NCBI GenBank assembly: GCA_024305745.1
Contig: JAHRBS010000012.1
Location: 997,001 to 1,061,000, forward strand
Source of the DNA: Polyporus tsugae
Lineage: Eukaryota; Basidiomycota; Agaricomycetes; Polyporales; Polyporaceae
Reading direction: 5' to 3'
Length of the DNA stretch: 64,000 bases
The position numbers and the translations under genes are program-made. The notes beneath the pieces were generated by a model that was given only the letters and a program-made list of their open reading frames with translations, had not been told where the DNA came from and did not search any database. Below are positions 44,897 through 56,152 of this stretch, one piece after another. The number at the start of each line of letters is the position of its first letter. The stretch's first letter is position 1.

Positions 44897-47800
44897 TCAT
44901 CGGCTCTCGTCCCTTAGTTTCTTCAAAAATGCGATAACCCCCTTCGCAACGGCCTCGCCTTTGGAATCTTGGAACACCCTCCTTGACACAGTCGCAGATG
45001 GACATGCGCCCAAGTCCTCCTCTTCTTCGTCCTCCGGAGCCGTTTCCTGCGACTCCGCCATCTTCCGTGTCAGCGCAACGTAGAACAACGTAAAGTCCTG
45101 CGCATGTTGTAGAAGAGTGCCTAGTTTCGCCCGGTCGCCTTCCCCAGGGAGCGCAGCGAGAAGGGTGTGCCGATTTGATGGGGCCTTGTCCATTAAAAGC
45201 CCAAAGAGGACCGCCATATGTCCCCGTACGACTGCATCGAGCTCGCTCGGCGACTTCAAGTAGTGCGCGTAAACTTGGGCGAGGCATGCGAGTGCACTCG
45301 CACGGGAGGGACATGTGCATCCGCGGATGCACCGTCGCTGATTGGGGCAGTCGAAGTCTAATACTAGGGGAAAGTCATCTCGTCAGATACGGGTCGTGAG
45401 GCTATTCCTTCTGATAACGCACATGTATCCCCGATGAGATGTCGAGCGTCCGGCGTGGCCTGTACCAGGTTGGTGAGGAGCCCGAGCCCCAAGCAGAGTC
45501 GGTCGAGAGATCGGGCAGCGGTTTCAGCATGGTCGGAATCACCCTCGTCCGCATCCACACGCTTCTCGAGTAACCGTCGCTGACGTTGCGCAGTGATGAT
45601 AACGTGCATGATTGCAGGCATCGACAGATCGTCATCCAGTACCGCTCGACACCACGGGAGATCTTCGTGGGTGAGATTGATAAGCACGCGCAGAGCAGTT
45701 TCTGCGCATTTAGTCGCTGTATGTTGGGGAGTTGAGCAAAAACCACAGCATCAGAGTCAATGAAAACCCACCTGTTTGGCGATGCTCCTCGAGGCTGTTA
45801 TCATGCAGGATGGTATTACAGCTCACGCACAACGCAATGAGCCCCGCTGTGAAACCCCCTTCACGAAGCTCGATGAGCTTCTGCGCACGCGCATCTTCAT
45901 CCTCCCCAGAGATAGACCACAAGCCAAGAAGACATGTATCCAGTAACCGGAGGCAATCGCCCAAATGAAGCAATGACGGCGTTTCCACGTACGACGAGGG
46001 TCCCGGCGGAGGGAACAGTGACAATCCGGAGGTATAAGCTGCCACTCGGGACGGCAACAGGCTGATCTCCACAGTCAAGGTATGGAGAAGGGCGGGTAAA
46101 TGGGCGAATGTATGTGCAGACGGGGAAACCGCAGCGAGGCCATGCGATATCAACAATCGGTTGGAAACCTGCCAAACCCCTGTTAATATACACAGGGCCG
46201 GTTGTAGAAACGACACATACGATGTCACTGTCATCAAATATCCCTGACTTCTTCCGAACAAGTCTCTGGAGGTTGCCTAACTTCGCATATAAGCACCCTG
46301 TTGTGCACGTTTATGTTTACTTTGCGAGAAACTCACCAGCACATTTTCAACCTTTGATATCCCAGACGCCTTCAGTTCATCCGGTCCAGCATTAGTAGAT
46401 ATTAACCAGAGGGGGTCGTTGGAGAGCTCTAGGGAACTGAGCATGTTATGAAGAGTGCCGGTGAAGTCCGACTTTAGTACCAAGTCCGAGAGGACTGTCG
46501 AGTCACGCGCGACTAGTGCAGCATAAAACGCCAAAATTGTGTCTAGGACCTGTGAAAAGACCGGTTGTGAGCGTTGGCGTGCATTGAGTCTCGTTTGACC
46601 TACTTTGTCTCCATCGCCAGCACCCGATTCCCGTAGAACCTCCCATGCGCGACCGAGAAAGTCCGCAGCTTTAGCTTTGCGCGCGAAGTCCACATCGCAA
46701 AGCTTCGTCACAATCTCCAAAGCACTGTTGGAATGCATCAGAAATCGAGTCAAATGCAACTTCTATCTCGTGCCCACCTAGCCCTGCGTACGCCAATAGT
46801 GCACCTTCCCTCTAAGCCCTCGAAGAGGTACCCCACTTCGTCCAAAAACCGCCTACTCTCTCCCTTGCTCCTCAAGTCGGTGATGCTCTTCAAGTCATTG
46901 ATCATCCCGTTGAACAGCCTCACGGGCTGCACCGGGAGCTGCTTTGGCAAGCCCTTGCCCTTGCCCTTACGTTTAGGTGATGGCGACCGGTGCGGTGAAG
47001 CAGGCCTAGGATCGTCCTCAGACCCATCTATGCCCCACCGCTGTCGGAGCTCCGTGTAAGACTCGCGGATCTCGAAGTCGTCCTCCTGGCTGTCTGCCAG
47101 CATCGCCGCGCTGTCGACTACGGCGGCGGTCGCGTCTATGCCAATAGAAGCTGCCTGCGACGGAGGAAGCGCAACGAGGAAAGAGCGCGACTTGCCCGCA
47201 TACGTTCTGACGTTCGAGTTCACGTTCGCGAGGGACGGCCGGACTCCGACGGGGGGCGAAGAGACGTCATCAGCCGACTTCGCCCTCGATGGGGACTGAG
47301 ATGAGGGTGAGCCGATAGCGCTGTCGGAGGCGAAGGTGCGGAACTTCTTGGGGGTGGCGGGAATGGAGTTAGATTCCGAGGGATCCTGCTCGCTGGTGCT
47401 GCTAATGCTGATGATACTGGATTCGGTGCGCGAGCGACCGAGCATCCGACGGGCGAGGCTGCTTTGAGGCTTCTTTCCGACATGGGACGGTCCAGCGACG
47501 GGGCCCGCTGTCGCGAAAGAGAAGATATCGGAGAGGTCTTTTTCGGGGTGATGGGAGGGAGGAGAACGGGGTGATTGAGGTTCATCGTGGATAATAGAGG
47601 TGGTTACGGAGCGCGCGAGGGAGCGTCCCGGAGCCATTGGAGAGGCGGATTCTTCAGCGGGAGGCGTGACGGTGCCCGCGTGAGTGGAGGGCTTCGATTT
47701 CGTGGCTTTGGAGGAGTCAGCTATGCTCATAGGTAGATAATTTATATCCGGTCGTTCCGCGAGACTGCAGGAAGATTGGACGTACTGGCTCCCTTCCGAG

Positions 47801-47999
47801 ACACCTTTCCAGCTTCAGCTCCATTGCTGGAAGGCGAAGCAAAAGGTGCGACAACCTCTACTTCAATCTTCTGACGTTTCCGTGGCCGTGCCGAGTTCGA
47901 TTCTAGGGGCGGTGGGGGGGGGGATGGCGACTCCTCGGGAGGACTGTCCGGAGGATATGACCGGCGCTGATTCCGCTTGCGACTGTACGTCCGTTGCAT
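44897..47999 (-). CDS. WAPL: WAPL / Rad61 cohesin release factor
   Basis: Opens the cohesin ring with Pds5 and so removes cohesin from chromosomes. Eight exons on the minus strand: 47999-47786, 47720-46778, 46724-46604, 46549-46333, 46276-46221, 46168-45772, 45716-45423, 45363-44897; 902 residues. The first ~280 residues are disordered, with a basic KRQK-type nuclear signal (ARPRKRQKIEVEV) near 40 and many S/T-P sites. SYTELRQRWGIDGSEDD leads into the helical WAPL domain: IGVRRASALEIVTKLCDVDF, LISTNAGPDELKASGISKVE, INLTHEDLPWCRAVLDDD, LCLGLGLLTNLVQATPDARH. The donor at 46332 is GTTTCT; the stronger GTGAGT four bases upstream breaks the frame, so the weak site is preferred. Start codon stands 335 bases from that of BIR1 on the other strand. 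Confidence 0.9.
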
Positions 48000-48334
48000 G
48001 TTTGTTGGAAGATACAGAGTTACGGTTCGTCAGAAAAGCATGTGCAGACGTAAGTAAAAGCGGGAGGGAGAAGTGCGGTTGCTGGAGGCGTGATGAGTGA
48101 TGGGAGCCTAACACAGAGCCAGCGTTTGTTTTGTTTGACGAATTCCAGTCACTCCAACCCCAACCAGCGGGCGCTCCTTTCGCGTCGGTCACATCGGATC
48201 ACGTGTGACTCTTCATTGGGTCACAGGCGCGGAACGGAGGGCGCGCGCTTGACAAGCCTTAGCCCCCCCATCGCTGTCGTCTCCGTCGACCCTCTTTCCC
48301 CCTCCCTCCATTCTCTCCGCCGTCGGGTCTAACG
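48000..48334. promoter_or_regulatory. Shared divergent promoter of WAPL and BIR1
   Basis: 335 bases between two divergent start codons. It carries TTTCGCG at 48178-48184 (SBF/E2F-type core, reverse of CGCGAAA) and CACGTG at 48200-48205. No TATA box on either side. The motif positions are seen; cell-cycle control is inferred from yeast SBF/MBF biology. Confidence 0.6.
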
Positions 48335-51279
48335 ATGGAGTATTATCAGAACCGCATCGACTCCTTTGGCCCCGTAAAGTCAAAACGAACGAAGGCGTCG
48401 TCTAGCAAGCCCGTATGGCCCCATCCCCCGTCATTTAAAGCCACTCCCAAGACCCTCGCCGAGGCTGGCTTTTACTTCCACCCCGACTCCGACAACAACG
48501 ACAACGCAGCATGCTTCACGTGTGGGAAGAACCTCGCAGGATGGGAGCCCGATGACGACCCCTTCACGATACACTACGAGAAGTGTCGCGACAAGTGCGC
48601 CTGGGCTGTCGTCCGGTGCCAGAGAGCCCTTGGTGACGGGAGGTACGCGTCTTTGCGATCCCAGTTGCTTTGAATGCTTCTAACGGCGTGTTCAGTTTCG
48701 ATTTCTCTGATCCGACGCGCCATCCAACAAGTAAGGCCATGGAGAAGGCGCGTTTAGAGACATTCTCCAAAGCACGATGGCCCCATGATGCGGTGAAAGG
48801 TCATGGCGCAAATTCCAAGGCTGTGAGTATCTATGATTAACCCAGTGGGAAGATCGTGTGTCTCTTCAAGCCGATCATTTCGCGACGTCGCTGGACTCGG
48901 AATGATAAGGCACGACAGATTGACGTTGATTTATACCACCCCTCCAGTTTCAGGAAGGTGGCTGGGGCGCATATAACCACATAACGCTCAAGGGCAGTGG
49001 CCACATCAGCTCGTCTCTCTGTCTAGTTCAGACTCGTTCTAAAAGTGATATACTAAACTCGACCTCAGATGGCCAAAGCTGGATTCCTCTGCATCCCTAC
49101 AGAAGCGGGGGACGACACCTCACTATGCCTCTATTGCGAGCTCTCGTTGAGTGGATGGGATGACGACGATGATCCTTAGTATGTTCCTTAATTCCTCTAC
49201 CCTATCCCACATCTCAATTCTAACCGCAGCGAGGAGCACGTGAAGCGGGACAAGAAGAAACAAACATTGTGCCCCTTCATCAAGGCGTGCGCTGGTAACT
49301 CCCTCAGCAAATCCACCGCAAAGCGACCAGCCTCCAAAGCAGCGACCAAACCGCCCACTCAGTCATTGAGAGCTGTCACCGCGAAGGAAGTGGTGGAGAA
49401 AGTGGAGGTTTCTGATGACGAACTTGCTGCATTGTCACCCTTGTCAGAGGTGTCTGTGCCTACGACGATGTCAAGAGGTCGTGCGAGCAAGGCGAGTTCG
49501 GCCCGCGCATCGTCTGTCGCTAAGACTCCCGCCTCCCGACGATCTACGCGAGGCACGAGTACCACGGGAAAGACGCCTGGTAGCCGAACAGTGAGCTCAG
49601 AGGTGGAGGAGACTGATGCTGGGAGTGAGAGCGATACTGGGAGACGCACGACAAAGTCAAAGCGGAAGACGGGCAGGCAGACCAAGGCTCGTGTCTCTGC
49701 CATCGCGGAAGAGGAAGGTGAGGCAGAGTCGTCAAGGTCAACGCAGGAGGCTGTGGAAGACGTAGAGATGGACGACGTGCCCGTGCCAGAACCCGAGAAG
49801 AAGAAGCGCGGTCGACCCCCGAAGAGCGCTACGGCGAAGCCAGCGACCAAGGGGAAACCCAAAAAGGCAGAGGTCAAAGTGGAGGACGAGAAAGAAGTGG
49901 AGGTCGACACCGAGCCCCCGCCCGCCCCTCCAGCCAAGAAGAGCCATGCGCGTACGAGATCGAAAGCCAATCTAGAATCGGACGCAGAGGTTGCCGCACC
50001 CTCGAAGGGCACACATAAGCGCACCAAGTCTGCCTCTAAGACGAAAGTCAAGCGGGACGAGGACGAGGACGAAGACGAGGTGCCCGTCGTTCTAGCCCCT
50101 GCCTCCAAGAGAAAGGGCAAGCAACGCGCGACAGAAGACGAGGAGGATCCACCATCCGCTCCGCCCGCGATGCCTAAAGGCAAGGCCATATCCCGCTCGA
50201 AGCCTCATGCCAAGTACGAAGGTTCAGAGGACGAGGATATCGCCCCGGCTGCAGAGGTCCTTTCACACAATCGCGCGAACGGTGTACGAAGTTCTACGTC
50301 GCGAGAGTCCAACGTTGCCTCGGAGCGCAAGTCATCCTTGTCCGATGACGCAGGCTACGCAACCGCGGAGGCCCATCCTGAGGTGGACCGGATGGAAGTT
50401 GACAACGAACCCGCACCTCCCCCTCCGAAGCCGACAAGGAAGACGCAGCCACTCCCTTCCAAGGCTCCCCAGCCCCCACCGCGAACGAACTCGCGTTCGA
50501 CGCCTTCTGGCAGCGATGGCAGCCAGCGCCCAAGTCCAGTGATCAACAGTGTGCGATCATCGAGCGCGGCACCTCCGTCCTCTCGCACCTCGTCCTCACG
50601 CCCTCCCAGCAAGCTTTCGGTGGCGAGAATGTCCACGAAAGACTCGCTCAAGGTCATCGAGATCGACTCTGACGGAGATGGCTCGCCCGAACGTCCAACC
50701 AAGTCTCAGCCCAGGACGAAACCCCCAGTGTCTCGGGCGGAGAGTACGGTATCGGTGAACGCTGTCATGAAGCCAACCAGTCAGGCTCCGAAGAAGAAAC
50801 TCCAGGTCGAGGTTGTCATGCCGCCCAAGGCTCCCAAACTCGCGAACTCGGACGATGTGCAGATGCGGGACGAACGACCAGCAAGTCCACCTCCGCGGCC
50901 GCCTAGGTCCCCCTCTCGCCTAACGAAACCGGAGCCTGCAGTACCTGTTCCTGGTACTCCGGTTTCTGCTGTCCATCGCTCTGCCCATCCATCTCCCGAA
51001 CGCGACGCCGGCCGCGAGGAAGACGCCCCTATGGAGCGTGACGCGGATGCTGTCCCAGCCGCTCCGAGCTCCCCAAATACCTACCACCCGTTCCTCGCGC
51101 AGTTCCCGATCGAGAAGCTTGTGAGCCTGACGGAAGAGGAGACGGAGATGACGCTCGAGCAGTATATCCGGCGGGAGATGGAGCTACAGTATGTGCAGGT
51201 CAAGGCGGATGGCGAGCGACGCATCGAGGAGTTCAAGCAAAAGGCCGCAGAGACGAGGAAGCTGATCGAGACGTCGTAA
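48335..51279 (+). CDS. BIR1: Bir1 / survivin-type protein with two BIR domains
   Basis: Chromosomal passenger complex subunit that targets Aurora kinase and INCENP to centromeres. Four exons: 48335-48642, 48696-48822, 49069-49178, 49230-51279; 864 residues. BIR 1 (residues 7-95) has zinc ligands C60, C63, H80 and C88 around GKNLAGWEPDDDPF. BIR 2 (about 120-200) has C165, C168, H185 and C196 around LSLSGWDDDDDPYEEH; its last His-Cys gap is 10 residues, against six in survivin. A long disordered Lys/Glu/Ser/Pro region follows, with an AT-hook-like KKRGRPPKSATAK at about 372. The end (about 800-864, FLAQFPIEKLVSLTEEETEM, then a charged helix) looks like the survivin-type binding helix. Two BIR domains plus a long tail is the yeast Bir1 layout. 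Confidence 0.9.
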
Positions 51280-51627
51280 CGACCGCAGGGAGGAGGCACT
51301 GGATCGGGTGCAGTGGGACTGGACTTTCGGTGAGTTACCCTTCTTGAGCTTGCTGGCTACGTGGCGGACACTGAACATACGCGTATAGTACTTTGTAGCC
51401 ATAAATTATATCCTTTCGTCGGTTTCGTTGACACACATTCTCATTCATGCTCTGCAATGCCTAGACACCAATGAATGATTGACTTCGTCGGAACATTCGC
51501 CTGCCCTTTGGTCCGACCGGAGCCCATAGTCCGTAGTGTGCAAGCGTATGCCATCAAGGCTTTATAATTTGGTATCTACACTACTTTCGTTCCAGATCCA
51601 CGATGTCCTTACGCACTGGAAACAGGA
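51280..51627. other. Convergent intergenic region
   Basis: About 350 bases holding the 3' UTRs of BIR1 and kinase 1; no other feature seen. Confidence 0.5.
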
Positions 51628-53017
51628 TCAGATAGCAACAAGAGAAACCGTGATTTGTGCAGTCAGTGGCTGACTTTTCCTCTGTGGCAGCTCCACCAGC
51701 TCCCCGATCTTCTCGCTATTCGTCAACTCCGGGACCTCCGCCAACTTCACCGGGTCCTGCGCATGGGTCTCGGGCGTGATTGGACCCTCGCTCCCCTCCC
51801 CCGATCCCGAGCTCGACCGTGACAATCCTGCAGACGACACAATGACGAAATGTTTCCGGGAGTCGTTTGTCCTGCGCGATTGCGAGAACACAGCCGGTCT
51901 CAGCGGATATGACTTATCCAAAAGATTGAGTCGCTCCTCCACGAGCAGCGCACGTGCGTCCTCGAGGCAGACGGCCGATTGTGTGTGAACGAGCTCTTCG
52001 ATATCCTTGGGCGGAGAGTACGTCGCGGCGGCCAGCTTGACGTGATGGTTGGACGCCGCGATTTCCTCCTCGCTCATGAAGAACGTCTCCAGTTCCTCGA
52101 CGTGATGCCGCAGCTCCTGGAGCGTCCAGCGCCCGACGGGGTCGGGATTGAGCGTGTGGCGGAGGATCCTCTGCGTGTCCTCTGAGATGGCAAGGACGTC
52201 GCGGAGGTAGTTGGGGTTCGCGAGGTACATGAGGTAGCTCTGGTCGGTCGTGAGCGCAAACATCCACGGGTTGCGGCCCGTGACGAGGTTGGTGAGGATG
52301 ATGCCGAGCGACCACATATCGCACGATTCCGTGCTGTACGGGTTGTAATCGTACTCCTTTCCGATACACTCTGTGGACCGCATGTGAGTACAAGTACTTG
52401 TAACTTTGCAGTGAACGGAGTTACTGACCAGGTGCCATATAGTAGCCGCTGCCACAGCCGAAGGCATCGCTGACCTTGGCGGTGGTGGCGAGACCGAAGT
52501 CAGCCAACTTGATCTCCGAGCCGTCCGCGTTCACTAGAATGTTGTCCGGCTTCAAGTCACGGTGGTATACCCCATTGTCGTGGCAGTATTCCACGGCGTC
52601 CAGGATCTGCAAGAACACGCTCTTGAGGAGCACGTCGTTGCGGGCGTAGAGGAGGCGGTCCATGAGCGCGTCCATGAGGTCCCGGCCAGGGCACAAGTCG
52701 AGCACGATATAGACGTAGGTCGAACACTCGTAGACGCCGTGGAGGGATACGATGTTTGGATGGTCCTGGACGTCCATGTGGATTTCGATCTCGCGCTGCT
52801 GGTACTGTCCCTGACGGGTGTCCGGGTCTGCCCGCTCCATGATCTTTACGGCGAATTGTTGCGGCTCGGGGCTGGACGAGGATGTGGCAGAGGTGTCGTC
52901 GACGGCGCGGTAGACGACGCCGTAAGTGCCCTCACCGAGTTTCTCGACGAACCGAAGTCGACCGTCGTCGATCGTCAAGCCGGCGAAATCGGGCGCGTTG
53001 AATGCTTGTGGGGACAT
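51628..53017 (-). CDS. Ran1/Pat1-like serine/threonine protein kinase, copy 1
   Basis: Two exons on the minus strand: 53017-52429 and 52370-51628; 443 residues. All kinase motifs are present: glycine loop GEGTYGVV (28-35), K58 in FAVKIM, YHRDLKPDN (catalytic D154), DFG at 173-175, and MAPE at 194-197 made across the intron. The text CHDNGVYHRDLKPDNILV with a short activation loop (GCGSGYYMAPE) resembles the Ran1/Ksp1 group, which controls the switch to mating, meiosis or filamentous growth. The C-terminal ~130 residues are disordered. The frame opens further upstream only with TTG, so the ATG at 53017 is used. It has a tandem relative at 54113. Confidence 0.88.
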
Positions 53018-54112
53018 AGTCGCGAAAGGCAAAGCGAGGTGAGTACTTCGGTGTAAAGTCGTGTATGTTGTGTCGTGAACTCTAACGTCGTTCGCTAATG
53101 TGAGGGTAGAGGTCGAGGTCGAACTTCGAGGCGTGAAGTCGCTCGGGCTTTATGCAAAATCTGGGTCGGATGTGGTACCAGATTTGGCGACGTCGGGATA
53201 GCCAAAGCAGCAAGGGGGGCGTCGGGGGCGAGAGAACGGGGTTTCAGGCGCACTGCTTGCGTTGTATTCATATATCCGCGCCCTGCCTGCGAAGGGTCGC
53301 AGGATCGCCTACAGGCTGTCGGCTACGTTCAGATCCGCAGAAAGATGCGTGTTAGCCTACCCCACCGGCATACACAATGGAACCCGTAAGCGGCGAGGAT
53401 ACCAGGCGCAGGAAAATGACCGGGCCAAATCGTAAGACGCTATATCTCTCTCGACGCACAGGGCGTGCGCAAGTAGTGGTGCTACCGACATTGATGGTCC
53501 AGTTCTCAATGTACACAGAAAATACTGGCAACACCCCGAGAGCATGGAGACTGACAAGTCGTCGTTCAGGCTATGACAGTGCAGTCAGAAGTCTTTGTTC
53601 TCCTCTTTAGGTTTTGAATCAAGGTTTAGCGTGGTCCGGCGCTGTCGAGGTTCGTATCGGTCATACAGAACGCAGTTCAGTGGCCATCATCACAAATACG
53701 CGAAACTAGGTCCTGAGAGAATCCTGACGTATGATCTTATTGTCCCCAGCCAGACCAGCCTGAACTGCAACAGCTGAGAGCGGCGATTTCATGTGGGCCG
53801 TCGGGTCACCAGTCGGGTAACGTTTCACTTCGATCGGCTACGTCCTCGTGGCACAAAAAAGGTGCTTACTTACCTCATGACGCTCGCCGGACCAGCTTCG
53901 AGTTTTAGTGTACCTGAGCTATTTTCTATAGTATAGTCGGTTCTATGCAATCCGTTCTCCAGGAACATGCACATGCTCTGCGTTTGAAGTTTTCGACTAA
54001 TGATACAGATGAGCCGGACCACAAAGGAACCAAGAAAGCAGCTAAGCTACAGTGCGCGATGACGACCAAATAAAGACAGGGGAAAAGATGATAAGCACCT
54101 GAAGCCCTTCGA
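53018..54112. other. Intergenic region between the two kinases
   Basis: About 1.1 kb: promoter of kinase 1 and 3' end of kinase 2 (both minus strand). No gene recognised. Confidence 0.5.
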
Positions 54113-55455
54113 CTACGACTCGACGAGGAACCGATCCATGAACCGACGCAAAAACCCAGTGGAAGTCGACATGTGCTGCAGCTTCTTCGCAGCGGGCGCG
54201 GGGCGCGACGGGGTGTACAGCGGGCGCGAGAGGTACGGGGCGTGCGCGAGGTCGTCCGCGACGTCCACCTCGGGCTGCACCTGCTGCGCGCGCAGCTCTG
54301 GTGTCACCGGCCCGGAGGTCTCGAGCGTCGACGACGGCGAGCCCTCGCGCCGGTCCTCCTCCCCGACGTCCGAGACCTCATCTTCTTCCCCCACGCACGG
54401 CTCCGTGACGATAGGGGACGCAGACGTCGTCCACGGGACGAAGTACCCCTCCTGGCGGCTCCCACCGAAGTACGACTGGGCGGCGGAGCGGAGGTACTCG
54501 TTCCCGGAGGCGATGTCCTGAGGGTGCATGAAGAACGTGTCCATGTCCTCGGCGGCGGCGCGGATCTGCGCGACGGTGATGCGGCGAACGTACTCGCGGC
54601 GGAAGATCTGCTGGAGGAGGCGGTTCGCGCCGTCCGAGATGGGGAGCATCTCGCGGAGGAAGTTGTTGTTTTTAATGTAGACGCGGTAGCAGGCGTCGGC
54701 CTGGCAGGCGTTGTTCCACGGATTGTGGCCCGAGATCATGGAGGTGAGGATGACGCCCAGGGCCCAGATGTCGTTCGAGCGGGTGTTGTACGCAGGGCGC
54801 ACGACCTCGGCTCCTATGCACTCTGTTAGAGACGAGTACGTCAGGGCTCTGCTGGGCGTCGCATACTCAGGAGGAGAGGTATACCTGGGCTCATGTATAG
54901 TGAGCTTCCCGCCCCGTACGTTCTGGAGTAGAGATTTGCTGTTGCGAGCCCGAAGTCGGTGAGAAACAAGCGGGTGCCGTCGTCGCTGACGAGGAAGTTT
55001 TCGGGCTTGATGTCGCGGTGGTACACGCCCGCCTCGTGGCAGGCCTCGAGCGCATCGATTACCTGGAGGAACATACACCGCACGAACTCGTCGTCGCCGC
55101 GATATGTCCGCCGTTGCGAGAGGTAGGTGAAGAAGTCGCCTCCTCGGCAGTAGTCCATGACGAGGAAGAGGTAATATCGGTCTTCGATGACCTTGTGCAG
55201 TGTTACGATGTTCGGGTGGCCAGAAAGCAATCGGTGGAACTGGATTTCTTGTCGTTGGAGGCCATACCGTCGAGTGCCCCTCTCCGCGCGGATCACGCAC
55301 TTGACGGCGTACTCGACGTGTGGGACGGGGGTCGTGGTGTCCTCGGCGAGGAAGATGACGCCGTTGGACCCTGAGCCGATGGTATCAGTGAACCTGAGCC
55401 GACCACCGTCGATGGTGTGGCCGACGAGACTGGGGATGTCGCAGCTGTGCGGCAT
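54113..55455 (-). CDS. Ran1/Pat1-like serine/threonine protein kinase, copy 2
   Basis: Two exons on the minus strand: 55455-54885 and 54822-54113; 426 residues. Motifs: glycine loop GSGSNGVI (27-34), K52 in YAVKCV, YHRDIKPEN (catalytic D148), DFG at 167-169, and MSPE at 188-191. The single intron sits in the same place and phase as in copy 1, right before the Glu of the APE motif and ECIG. The C-terminal region is Ser/Pro/Glu-rich and ends in a hydrophobic-basic tail (GFLRRFMDRFLVES). APE has become SPE, a tolerated change in active kinases. The frame is open upstream (to 55575), but ATG 55455 fits copy 1 best. Confidence 0.87.
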
Positions 55456-56152
55456 GAGGGAGGCGCGAGACGCAGAGACGTGGCCGTCGTCTGGAGCGCG
55501 GGCGCACCAGTCAGAGGGGAGCAGGAGGAGCGAGTTGTCAGGGAGTGCGACACGACAGCCGCAGGTAAAGAACATCCAAGTTCTTCAACTCAACCCAAAG
55601 CCCGAGACGCTCTGAAATCCAGAAAGCAGCCGCGCGAACCCAGTAAAGGTGCGAGCGGGTCGACGCGCTTGATGCGCCCTTACATGAGGGCGGAAGTCGC
55701 GCATGCTGCCCGGAAGCATAGGGAGCGACCATGGTCCAAGTGGATACCGACACCCTGGAACGGCCTAGACTGGTGGGTCGGCAGCCCCTCAGCCCGATTT
55801 ATGTCAGCGAGATTGCAGGCATGGATACTGCCACGCTCTCTCAAATGCCCCCCTCGGGTGCTGATAATGGAGGGCTCGGCACGATGAATGACCGAGGGTG
55901 GTCCCTAGCGCAGGAGAGGGGTTAGCTGGGCGGATGACAAAAACACAAGTACCTGCAAGTACATTATAAAGTATTTCCCGGAAACTCCACTTTCAGGGTG
56001 GCAATCGGGCGGCAGAGCCATTGTCAAATAGGAACGCTAGAATTCTTCCAGAGAAACAAGACATAGGGGTTGAATTCACCAACAAGCGCCAGATAGATCC
56101 CAAGCATGCGAAGACCGGTCAAGACAGTGCAGCGAAAACATTAGAGCTCGGG
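55456..56152. other. Intergenic region
   Basis: About 700 bases: promoter of kinase 2 and 3' UTR of the next minus-strand gene. No extra gene seen. Confidence 0.5.

Noticed and set aside
49359..50189. 276-codon open frame on the minus strand
   Set aside because: Mirror of the low-complexity BIR1 exon; Ser/Leu-rich text results from the complementary codons. BIR1 is supported by two zinc domains.
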